DNA of 5,512 nucleotides from Alphaproteobacteria bacterium (GTDB lineage Bacteria > Pseudomonadota > Alphaproteobacteria > Puniceispirillales > Puniceispirillaceae). Made by a program: the position numbers and the translations under genes. The number at the start of each line of letters is the position of its first letter. Positions within the stretch are counted from its first letter, which is position 1. The notes beneath the pieces were generated by a model. The model was not told the origin of the DNA. It did not search any database and saw nothing but the letters and a program-made list of their open reading frames with translations. Of the stretch, positions 1 to 5,512 are shown one piece after another. The stretch is taken from assembly GCA_011525265.1 (NCBI GenBank), contig WTHV01000144.1:1-5512 (forward strand), in the 5' to 3' direction.

Positions 1-43
1 ATCTATCGCTGGGCAAATTGCCCAATGGATTGAAGATACCTGA
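1..43 (+). CDS. possible 3' end of a convergent plus-strand gene (very short fragment)
   Basis: Plus-strand frame 2 is open from the left edge and ends with TGA at 41-43, reading SIAGQIAQWIEDT, which has the look of an amphipathic C-terminal helix. Frame 3 is also open and stops at 54-56. Either would place a tail-to-tail gene just before the deaminase stop at 57-59. The stretch also contains TGGGCAA/TTGCCCA (10-16 and 18-24), a near-palindrome that could form a five-pair hairpin. Fourteen codons are too few to identify anything. Confidence 0.2.
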   Translation, partial: SIAGQIAQWIEDT

Positions 44-56
44 TAACTATTCCTGA

Positions 57-1424
57 CTAGGGTCGTTTGGCAAGAAGTGCTCTTGCTGATTTATCGTGCT
101 TTTCCAATAAGTTACCCATTGAGAGTGTTGTCAGCTCATGATCTTTGACAACAAAGCGCCCATTAATCATCACATGGCGTGGCTTGACTGGCCCGCAAAA
201 AACAAGTGCGGCAAGCGGGTCTGTTTGTGTGCCAGCAAAATCAATGCAATTCATGCCAAAAATCGCCATATCAGCGCTATAGCCAGGGGCGAGCTGTCCA
301 ATATCATCGCGGTTAAGCACATCTGCACCACCTCTTGTGGCAACGCGCAAAGCCTCTCTTGCAGTCATAGCATCAGGGCCCGTTAAAACACGCTGCAAAA
401 GCATAGCTTGGCGTGCTTCATTCATCATATGACCAGAGTCACTTGATGATGAGCCATCAACACCAAGCCCCACTTGGACACCAGCATCAAGCATTTTGCG
501 AATAGGCGCGATACCGCTTGATAGGCGCATATTTGAGCATGGGCAATGGGCAATGCCTGTTTTTGTCTTGGCAAATAAGGAGATTTCCTCGTCATTTAAC
601 TGTACACAATGGGCGTGCCACACATGGTCGCCTGTCCAGCCTAATTCTTGGGCATAATCACCGGGGCGTTGGTTGAACATATGAAGCGAATAATCAATAT
701 CCTCTTGGTTTTCTGCCAAATGTGTATGCAGCCCGACCCCTTTATCTTTGGCCAATGCGGCTGTGTCGCGCATTAATTCGCGGCTTACTGAAAAAGGTGA
801 GCAAGGCGCAAGAGCGATATGGAGCATAGAATGGCGGCTGGCATCATGATGCGTATCTACAAGCCTGATACATTCTTCTAAGATATCATCTTCTTTTTCA
901 GTCAAAGCATCAGGTGGTAGGCCGCCATTACTCTCCCCAATGGACATGGAGCCTCTGGTGGCGGTAAAGCGCATACCGACATCTGCTGCGGCCGATATGG
1001 CATTATCTAATCTTGTGCCATTGGGATAAATATATTGATGGTCTGAAGAGGTGGTACAGCCTGATAATGCTAGTTCAGCAAGCCCTAGTGCCGCTGAGAT
1101 ATAAAAATCATCTGGCTCAAGATTCATCCAAATAGGATAGAGGGTCTGCAACCAGCCAAAAAGGCTTTCATTCTGTGCCTCTGGAATAAGACGTGTCAGA
1201 TTTTGAAACAGGTGATGATGCGTATTGACCATGCCAGGTATCACCACATGGCCTGTCATATCAAAGGTCTCGTCACACGCATCTGCTAATGGCAGTAACG
1301 CCTCATGCGTGCCAACATGACGGATGACATTATCTTCGATGATGAGGGCGCCATCTGTTAACTCATCGCCTGCATCATTCATGGTGGCAAGCACATCAAA
1401 ATGTGTCAGAAATAGCTTTGTCAC
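57..1424 (-). CDS. 8-oxoguanine deaminase (amidohydrolase superfamily)
   Basis: 455-residue cytosolic metal-dependent hydrolase, predicted to deaminate 8-oxoguanine to urate and ammonia. That would clear oxidised guanine released from nucleic acid turnover and feed purine nitrogen recovery. Visible motifs: the HxH metal pair in NTHHH (His69, His71); a segment GCTTSSDH followed by YPNG (122-136), characteristic of the 8-oxoguanine deaminase group; RGSMSIGESNGGLPPD (157-172); HTHLAEN (233-239), giving a metal His235 and catalytic Glu238; HAHC (270-273); HCPCSNMR (293-300); and GVDG (321-324) with the metal-binding Asp323. Length is normal for the family and the gene looks intact. The start is GTG, supported by GGAGG five bases upstream and by the family-typical N-terminus. 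It lies 97 bp after hemH and has a candidate promoter of its own. Related enzymes are often annotated as hydroxydechloroatrazine ethylaminohydrolase (AtzB) or guanine/cytosine deaminases; the motif set favours 8-oxoguanine. Substrate assignment is from family knowledge and is untested here. Confidence 0.93.
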   Translation of the reverse strand: MTKLFLTHFDVLATMNDAGDELTDGALIIEDNVIRHVGTHEALLPLADACDETFDMTGHVVIPGMVNTHHHLFQNLTRLIPEAQNESLFGWLQTLYPIWMNLEPDDFYISAALGLAELALSGCTTSSDHQYIYPNGTRLDNAISAAADVGMRFTATRGSMSIGESNGGLPPDALTEKEDDILEECIRLVDTHHDASRHSMLHIALAPCSPFSVSRELMRDTAALAKDKGVGLHTHLAENQEDIDYSLHMFNQRPGDYAQELGWTGDHVWHAHCVQLNDEEISLFAKTKTGIAHCPCSNMRLSSGIAPIRKMLDAGVQVGLGVDGSSSSDSGHMMNEARQAMLLQRVLTGPDAMTAREALRVATRGGADVLNRDDIGQLAPGYSADMAIFGMNCIDFAGTQTDPLAALVFCGPVKPRHVMINGRFVVKDHELTTLSMGNLLEKHDKSARALLAKRP

Positions 1425-1429
1425 GCGCG

Positions 1430-1434
1430 CCTCC
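1430..1434 (-). promoter_or_regulatory. Shine-Dalgarno site of the deaminase gene
   Basis: On the minus strand GGAGG lies five bases before the GTG whose first base is at 1424. It is the strongest ribosome binding site in the window and fixes the start of the deaminase gene at GTG rather than at a later ATG. Confidence 0.8.
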
Positions 1435-1461
1435 GCATCACTTGATTAGGACATCAGAGTG

Positions 1462-1490
1462 ATAATAGAGGCTTTGCTTATCCAAGTAAA
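1462..1490 (-). promoter_or_regulatory. candidate sigma-70-like promoter for the deaminase gene
   Basis: Reading the minus strand, a -35-like TTTACT (1490 to 1485, four of six consensus positions) is followed after 17 bases by a -10-like TATTAT (1467 to 1462, five of six). Transcription would begin near 1455, giving a leader of about 30 bases that includes the GGAGG ribosome binding site. It lies wholly in the gap between hemH and the deaminase. It suggests the deaminase can be expressed separately from hemH. It was matched by eye only. Confidence 0.4.
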
Positions 1491-1521
1491 TCACAGAGAT
1501 AGCATTGGCTAAAAAGGCTGT

Positions 1522-2556
1522 TTAGACCTCGTGCCAGCCGCTGATATTCTCTTTGACGATTTGTTCAATCACTTTCATGCCGTGATTGCTATCATTCAAG
1601 CATGACAAATAGTGGAATGTACCGCCCCCAGCTTCATGGAAAATCTCTTCACCTTCAATCGCCAATTCTTCAAGTGTCTCAAGACAATCAGCGACAAAAC
1701 CAGGTGCCATAAGGGCTAATTTGCCAATCTTTTGTTCACCCAATTTTTCAAGCGTCTCATCAGTATAAGGCTGCAGCCAAGGCTCACGACCGAAGCGTGA
1801 TTGGAATGTGACGGTGAAATTCTCTGACGGCCATGATAGCTCTTCACGCACAAGACGCGCTGTCTTCATACAATGGCAATGATAGGGATCACCTTGTGCA
1901 AAATAGCGCTGTGGGATCCCGTGAAATGATAAATGCAACATATCAGGCTCGCCATGCTCTGCCATATGGTCACGCACAGAATCGGCAAGTGCTGAGATAT
2001 AGACAGGGTGGTCATGCCATGGCGGGGCAGTACGAATGGCTGGCATCCAGCGTTGCTTGAGCGCCCATTTGAAAACCTCATCATTGACGGTTGCTGTCGT
2101 TGAGGCTGCATATTGTGGATAAAGCGGGACAATCACAAAGCGGTTACAACCTTCTTTTTGTAATTTATCAAGGCGTGATACAATAGATGGATTGCCATAG
2201 CGCATCGCATAATCAACCATAATATCATCATGACCAGCTAGCTTTTTGGCCATATGTTCGGCTTGCAATCTGGTATATTTCCGCAAAGGTGAGCCATCTT
2301 CATCATCAAGCCAAATGCTGGCATAGGCATCGCCTGATTTGCGCGGTCTGATGTTCAAAATAATAAGGTTTAGTATCAGCCACCAAATCAGTCTTGGCAC
2401 TTCGACAACACGTCTATCTGATAAAAACTCTTTTAGATAGCGACGCATTGAGGGGGTGTCTGTGCCATCTGGCGTGCCAAGATTAACAAGCAGAACGCCT
2501 GTTTTAGGGTGGCGCGGCCATGTGGGATGGTCAGACGGATATGGTTTTAAAGGCAT
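1522..2556 (-). CDS. hemH: ferrochelatase (protoheme ferro-lyase)
   Basis: 344 residues from the chosen ATG. It catalyses the last step of protoheme synthesis, inserting Fe2+ into protoporphyrin IX, in the cytosol or loosely at the membrane. Motifs in order: GVLLVNLGTPDG near the N-terminus (20-31); RRYLKEFLSD (38-47); a hydrophobic porphyrin-lip segment RLIWWLILNLIILNIRP (55-71); AMRYGNPS (117-124); PLYPQYAASTTA (144-155); SFHGIPQRY (210-218) with the metal-inserting His212; PYHCHC (224-229); FQSRFGREPWLQPYT (251-265); and PGFVADCLETLEEL (285-298) with the catalytic Glu293. There is a single cysteine near the C-terminus (Cys319), so the C-terminal cysteine cluster that binds 2Fe-2S in some ferrochelatases is absent. 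The frame stays open upstream to a TTG at 2613, which would add 19 residues unlike family N-termini and has no ribosome binding site, so ATG at 2556 is preferred although its own ribosome site is also weak. It follows hemA by 118 bp in the same direction. Confidence 0.96.
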   Translation of the reverse strand: MPLKPYPSDHPTWPRHPKTGVLLVNLGTPDGTDTPSMRRYLKEFLSDRRVVEVPRLIWWLILNLIILNIRPRKSGDAYASIWLDDEDGSPLRKYTRLQAEHMAKKLAGHDDIMVDYAMRYGNPSIVSRLDKLQKEGCNRFVIVPLYPQYAASTTATVNDEVFKWALKQRWMPAIRTAPPWHDHPVYISALADSVRDHMAEHGEPDMLHLSFHGIPQRYFAQGDPYHCHCMKTARLVREELSWPSENFTVTFQSRFGREPWLQPYTDETLEKLGEQKIGKLALMAPGFVADCLETLEELAIEGEEIFHEAGGGTFHYLSCLNDSNHGMKVIEQIVKENISGWHEV

Positions 2557-2590
2557 AACAATGGCTCGAACAAAATAGGATAATTTACAG

Positions 2591-2610
2591 TATCTTATTG
2601 AAAGATAAGA
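2591..2610. promoter_or_regulatory. short AT-rich dyad upstream of hemH
   Basis: The plus strand carries TATCTT, five bases, AAGATA (2591-2596 with 2602-2607), and overlapping it TCTTAT, six bases, ATAAGA (2593-2598 with 2605-2610); both arms match perfectly. It lies 35-54 bases upstream of the hemH ATG, within the most AT-rich part of the hemA-hemH gap, where a promoter or operator for hemH would be expected. It does not match a Fur, Irr or RirA site that I can recognise. In AT-rich DNA such short dyads arise by chance fairly often. Confidence 0.25.
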
Positions 2611-2674
2611 CAATCATTTTACGAGGCAAGAGGCCGCGTCAGATCAATTTATAGGCAGCTATGTGGAAAGCCTG

Positions 2675-3919
2675 CTAGCTGGCATTTGCCACAGCATTAT
2701 CATCAGCTGGCTTCATGCTTGGCGGGTTCACTTTTTTCATTACCTCAGCCAAAGCTTGCACCAATGTTTCTAGCATCTCGTCGCTATGAAGCGGGCCTGG
2801 GGTAATGCGCAAGCGTTCTGTGCCGCGTGGCACTGTCGGGTAATTAATCGGCTGAATGTAAAGATTATGCTCTTCAAGCAATGTCCAACTAATCTCAGAA
2901 CATTTTGAGGCATCACCAACCATTACAGGTACGATATGTGTCGTAGATGGCATGGCAGGAATGCCAATTTCAGCAAAACGTTTCTTTAGTTTCGTCGCTT
3001 GTGCTTGCTGGGCTTCACGCTCTTTAGATGAGTGACGCAAATGTTTAACACTTGCCAATGCCGCATCTGCAAGAGCAGGGGGCATGGCTGTTGTGAAAAT
3101 AAAGCCAGAGCCATAGCTGCGGATGGCATCACAAATCATATCACTTGCCGCGATATAACCACCCATCGCCCCATAGGCCTTGCCAAAAGTGCCTTGGATA
3201 ATATCAATTTTGTCTTCTAGACCGTCTCGTTGGGCAACACCGCCGCCCATCGCGCCATACATACCAACGGCATGAACCTCATCGAGATAGGTCATAGCAT
3301 TATATTTTTTTGCCAAATCAGCGATTTCTTTAATCGGCGAGGTATCACCATCCATTGAATAGACTGATTCAAAAATAATCAGCTTATGGCGCTCAAGCGG
3401 CTGTGCCTTTAGCAACTCTTCTAAATGAGCCACATCATTATGGCGGAAGATGATTTTATCTGTGCGCGCATAGCGAATACCAGAAATAATAGACGCATGA
3501 TTCATAGAATCAGACAAAACAAGCGGATTGTCCATCATGCTTAAAATCGCGCTAATGCTGGCCTCATTGGCAACATAGCCAGAGGTAAAAACAAGCGCGC
3601 GCTCTTTGTTATGGATACCAGCACATTCTTTTTCAAGCGCTACAATGGAAGATGATGTGCCAGAGATATTGCGCGTACCGCCCGCCCCTGTGCCATGCAA
3701 TTTGACAGATTCTGCCATCGCATCAATCGCGTGCTGTGTTTGGCCCATACCAAGATAATCATTAGAACACCATACGGTGACATCGCGTGGGCCATCTTCA
3801 CTATGCCAAATGGCAAAAGGATGAATGCCTACTTTGCGCTCAAGCTCAACAAAATACCGGTAACGGTTTTCTGTCTTCAACTTGTCGATATGGTTTGAAA
3901 ATAGCGCCTGATAGTCCAA
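2675..3919 (-). CDS. hemA: 5-aminolevulinate synthase (pyridoxal phosphate-dependent)
   Basis: 414-residue class II alpha-oxoamine synthase. It condenses glycine and succinyl-CoA to 5-aminolevulinate, CoA and CO2, the committed step of C4-route tetrapyrrole synthesis. Visible landmarks: substrate-binding Arg21 in ENRYRYF; WCSNDYLGMG (50-59); GTGAGGTRNISGT (76-88); FTSGYVANEA (111-120); His141 in SMNHAS, which stacks on the cofactor; ESVYSMDGD (184-192); DEVHAVGMYG (213-222) with Asp213 and His216; the cofactor-binding Lys247 in GTFGKAYGAMGG; and NYPTVPRGTERLRITPGP (359-376) at the succinyl-CoA site. DEVHAVGMYG and the C-terminal block separate it from KBL and BioF relatives. The first codon is TTG: the resulting MDYQALF is the N-terminus seen in alphaproteobacterial ALAS, there is no upstream in-frame ATG or GTG before a stop, and the next in-frame ATG would delete conserved residues. 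No strong Shine-Dalgarno precedes it (GGG eight bases upstream). Length is normal, and it shares direction with hemH. Confidence 0.97.
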   Translation of the reverse strand: MDYQALFSNHIDKLKTENRYRYFVELERKVGIHPFAIWHSEDGPRDVTVWCSNDYLGMGQTQHAIDAMAESVKLHGTGAGGTRNISGTSSSIVALEKECAGIHNKERALVFTSGYVANEASISAILSMMDNPLVLSDSMNHASIISGIRYARTDKIIFRHNDVAHLEELLKAQPLERHKLIIFESVYSMDGDTSPIKEIADLAKKYNAMTYLDEVHAVGMYGAMGGGVAQRDGLEDKIDIIQGTFGKAYGAMGGYIAASDMICDAIRSYGSGFIFTTAMPPALADAALASVKHLRHSSKEREAQQAQATKLKKRFAEIGIPAMPSTTHIVPVMVGDASKCSEISWTLLEEHNLYIQPINYPTVPRGTERLRITPGPLHSDEMLETLVQALAEVMKKVNPPSMKPADDNAVANAS

Positions 3920-3981
3920 TGTTTTTGCCCAAATCGCTCCGAAGAGGTGAAAAGTGATGCCGAACCCACTTAATGGCCAGT

Positions 3982-4010
3982 GTTATAACTAACATATGCC
4001 AGTCTGGCTA
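3982..4010 (-). promoter_or_regulatory. candidate hemA promoter
   Basis: On the minus strand TAGCCA (4010 to 4005, four of six -35 consensus positions), a 17-base spacer and TATAAC (3987 to 3982, five of six -10 positions) lie about 65-90 bases upstream of the hemA TTG. Transcription would begin near 3975, giving a leader of about 55 bases. The proposed -35 overlaps the palindrome at 3998-4008, a position where a bound regulator could block or help RNA polymerase. It was matched by eye; the -35 is weak. Confidence 0.3.
3998..4008. repeat. 11-bp palindrome GCCAGTCTGGC upstream of hemA
   Basis: Perfect 5-1-5 palindrome (GCCAG, one base, CTGGC) in the hemA upstream region. GCCAGT occurs here, again at 3976-3981 and again at 4045-4050, so three same-orientation copies lie within 75 bases; the first two start 22 bases apart, about two helical turns. 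This could be an operator for a hemA regulator, but the regulator cannot be named from the sequence and chance is not excluded. Confidence 0.3.
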
Positions 4011-4051
4011 GCCTCTTATCTGTGACAAAAAGAAGCGTTTAAAAGCCAGTA

Positions 4052-4082
4052 AGCTGTCACAATCTGATAGGTTGTGACAGCT
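4052..4082 (-). terminator. perfect 11-bp inverted repeat after the formate dehydrogenase gene (likely terminator)
   Basis: AGCTGTCACAA (4052-4062) and TTGTGACAGCT (4072-4082) pair perfectly around a nine-base loop, starting eight bases after the stop codon of the formate dehydrogenase alpha gene. In the direction of that gene the stem is followed, six bases on, only by a short CTTTT run and about twenty bases later by TTCTTTTT, so it is a weak intrinsic terminator or a 3'-end stabilising hairpin. On the opposite strand the stem is followed by the more T-rich CTTATATTTTATT, but no plus-strand gene ends here. It separates the fds unit from hemA. Confidence 0.6.
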
Positions 4083-4090
4083 CTTATATT

Positions 4091-5512
4091 TTATTCTGCC
4101 ACAGCTGCTTGTTCTATCAAAGACAAGCGGGCTGCGGAAAATTTCAACTCAGGAATCTTGCCATAAGGGTCAAGAGCTGGGTTTGTAAGCATATTGGCAG
4201 GCGCTTCTGTAAAACAGAATGGGACGAAAATCATGCCTTTTGGCAAGTTAGGGTCCATGCGTGCTGCTAATTCAATGCGTCCACGGCGTGTTTCAACCGC
4301 AATCATATCACCACCTTTTGCTGATAGGGATGACAGATCATCTGGACTGATATGTACTTCAGCTGTTGGCTCTAGCGCATCTAGGACAGTGGCGCGCCTT
4401 GTCATTGACCCTGTGTGCCAATGCTCAAGCAGACGCCCTGTTGACATCACAATCGGATAGTCAGCATCTGGTTGCTCATCAGGTGGCAGAATATCGGCTG
4501 GTGTCATACGACCGCGGCCAGATGGTGTTGGGAAGGCATCGCCAAATATGACATCTTGGCCTTGTGATGTTTCATCAGCGCAAGGATAGGTTACGGCATC
4601 TTCAGCCTCAAGGCGTGACCAGCTAATGCCCGTTAATGATGGCATCACCATGCGCATTTCACCAAAGATATCTTGTGGGTGCTCATAAGACCAATTCAGG
4701 CCTAGACGATTGGCAAGCGCGGTAATAATCCACCAATCCTGGCGGGCATCACCTGGCGGGTTTACCGCCTGACGGCCAAGCTGCACGCGTCTGTCTGTAT
4801 TTGTGACAGTCCCTGTTTTCTCTGGGAAGGCAGACGCTGGCAAGATGACATCAGCAAAGGCCGCTGTCTCTGTCATGAAGATATCTTGCACCACAAGATG
4901 GTCTAGGCGGGCAAGTGCGGCTCTGGCATGATTTTGATCAGGATCTGACATGGCGGGGTTTTCACCCATAATATACATCGCCTTAATCGTACCCTCATAG
5001 GCGGCATCTGTAATTTCAACAACCGTTAGACCACGCTCTGGATCAAGCTCTGCGCCCCAGAATTTTTCATATTTTGCGCGTGTTTCAGGATCTGTCACAG
5101 GCTTATAATCTGGGAAGAACATCGGGATAAGGCCAGCATCTGAGGCCCCTTGCACATTATTCTGTCCCCGAAGTGGGTGAAGACCAGAACCTGGCTTGCC
5201 CACATTGCCTGTTAAAAGGGCAAGAGAGATCAAACAGCGTGCATTATCTGTGCCATGTGTATGCTGAGAGACACCCATACCCCAGAAAATCATAGCCGCA
5301 TTGGCATTGGCATAGGTGCGTGCTGTTTGCTTGATAACCTCAGGTGCAATCCCGCAAATGGGGCTCATTGCCTCTGGCGTTGTTGCGGCTGTTGCGGCCT
5401 TTAGGTTCTCAAAGCCCTCTGTATGCTCTTCCACATATTTCGCATCATAAAGCTCTTCTTGGATAATCGTATGAATCATCGCGTTAAGAAGTGCGACATC
5501 TGTGCCAGGTGT
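4091..5512 (-). CDS. fdsA: formate dehydrogenase alpha subunit, C-terminal half (cut by window edge)
   Basis: Molybdopterin (bis-MGD) catalytic subunit of a formate dehydrogenase, oxidising formate to CO2; the form resembles the cytosolic NAD-linked FdsABG/FdhF-like enzymes. The frame is open to the right edge: eleven codons (TPGTDVALLNA) precede the first in-window Met at 5479 and match the family, so that Met is internal. About 473 residues are visible of a protein usually over 900 long; the N-terminal iron-sulfur domains and the catalytic Cys or Sec lie outside. Counting from the in-window Met: WGMGVSQHTHGTDNAR (66-81), LTGNVGKPGSG (89-99), then LRGQNNVQGASDAG (103-116), whose Arg104 corresponds to the catalytic Arg333 of E. 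coli FdhF; MGENPAMSDPDQNH (171-184); ILPASAFPEKTGTVTNTDRR (212-231); and a C-terminal molybdopterin dinucleotide-binding barrel (about 340-455) containing GRLLEHWHTGSMTRR. In fdsGBACD-type clusters an fdhD-like gene and fdsD often follow; neither follows here. The name fdhA or fdhF would serve equally. Confidence 0.94.
   Translation of the reverse strand, partial: TPGTDVALLNAMIHTIIQEELYDAKYVEEHTEGFENLKAATAATTPEAMSPICGIAPEVIKQTARTYANANAAMIFWGMGVSQHTHGTDNARCLISLALLTGNVGKPGSGLHPLRGQNNVQGASDAGLIPMFFPDYKPVTDPETRAKYEKFWGAELDPERGLTVVEITDAAYEGTIKAMYIMGENPAMSDPDQNHARAALARLDHLVVQDIFMTETAAFADVILPASAFPEKTGTVTNTDRRVQLGRQAVNPPGDARQDWWIITALANRLGLNWSYEHPQDIFGEMRMVMPSLTGISWSRLEAEDAVTYPCADETSQGQDVIFGDAFPTPSGRGRMTPADILPPDEQPDADYPIVMSTGRLLEHWHTGSMTRRATVLDALEPTAEVHISPDDLSSLSAKGGDMIAVETRRGRIELAARMDPNLPKGMIFVPFCFTEAPANMLTNPALDPYGKIPELKFSAARLSLIEQAAVAE

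Noticed and set aside
138..386. Plus-strand open frame of 82 codons inside the deaminase gene
   Set aside because: It lies fully antisense to a well conserved gene, has no recognisable domain and no clear ribosome binding site; it is a frame shadow.
1833..2132. Open frames on both strands within hemH
   Set aside because: Both overlap the conserved ferrochelatase core in other frames, and their translations resemble no protein family I know.
2557..2613. 19-residue N-terminal extension of HemH from a TTG at 2613
   Set aside because: No ribosome binding site, the added residues do not resemble ferrochelatase N-termini, and the stretch is AT-rich like intergenic DNA; the ATG at 2556 fits the family.
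2640..2677. Possible terminator hairpin at the hemA stop codon
   Set aside because: The arms pair only with bulges, overlap the stop codon and lack a proper T run.
3032..3220. Plus-strand open frame within hemA
   Set aside because: Antisense to conserved ALAS sequence, with no start signals; shadow.
3695..3898. Plus-strand open frame within the 5' part of hemA
   Set aside because: Antisense to the conserved N-terminal region of ALAS; no domain or start signal visible.
3846..3995. Minus-strand 49-codon frame starting at an ATG upstream of hemA and overlapping its start in another frame
   Set aside because: No Shine-Dalgarno, lies upstream of the candidate hemA transcription start, and its translation looks like shifted ALAS sequence. 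It could only matter if transcription reads through from fdsA.
4052..4082. CRP/FNR-type operator reading of the TGTCACA/TGTGACA dyad
   Set aside because: The half-sites are in the opposite order to TGTGA-N6-TCACA and the spacing is wrong; it sits directly after a stop codon, so a terminator hairpin is simpler.
4194..4551. Two plus-strand open frames within the formate dehydrogenase gene
   Set aside because: Antisense to the conserved C-terminal molybdopterin-binding domain; no support as genes.
1..5512. Mobile element, CRISPR array, tRNA/rRNA, defence or biosynthetic gene cluster
   Set aside because: No transposase, integrase, spaced direct repeats, RNA gene folds or accessory-system genes were seen; all long ORFs are explained by four metabolic genes.

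Overview
The window looks like ordinary chromosomal sequence from an alphaproteobacterium. The main reason is a clear 5-aminolevulinate synthase gene (hemA, the C4 or Shemin route to heme), which among bacteria is largely an alphaproteobacterial trait. The ferrochelatase and the NAD-linked type formate dehydrogenase alpha subunit also read like alphaproteobacterial versions. Base composition looks moderate by eye, lower than in Rhodobacter or Caulobacter, and the genes are closely packed. A streamlined marine lineage, for example one near SAR116, would fit, but that placement is an inference and has not been tested.

All four protein genes are on the minus strand. In transcription order (right to left) they are: (1) the C-terminal half of a molybdenum/tungsten formate dehydrogenase alpha subunit, cut by the right edge (4091-5512); (2) hemA, first enzyme of heme synthesis, starting at a TTG codon (2675-3919); (3) hemH, ferrochelatase, last enzyme of heme synthesis, best started at the ATG whose first base is 2556 (1522-2556); (4) an amidohydrolase-superfamily 8-oxoguanine deaminase, started at a GTG with a strong ribosome binding site (57-1424). 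The gaps are 171, 118 and 97 bases, so no genes overlap and each gene could have its own transcript. No stretch of more than 300 bases lacks a gene.

The gaps hold the less obvious content. Between the formate dehydrogenase gene and hemA there is a perfect 11-bp inverted repeat next to the fds stop codon (likely terminator), then three copies of GCCAGT, an 11-bp palindrome and a candidate hemA promoter. Between hemA and hemH there is an AT-rich stretch with a short dyad. Between hemH and the deaminase there is a fairly good sigma-70-like promoter. The first 56 bases may hold the 3' end of a convergent plus-strand gene.

Functionally, hemA and hemH bracket the heme pathway: glycine plus succinyl-CoA to 5-aminolevulinate, and iron insertion into protoporphyrin. 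Formate dehydrogenase oxidises formate to CO2, and the deaminase turns oxidised guanine into urate. Nothing in the sequence ties the two outer genes to heme biosynthesis. I found no mobile element, CRISPR array, RNA gene, defence system or undescribed multi-gene system here; the findings below are modest regulatory and start-codon observations.
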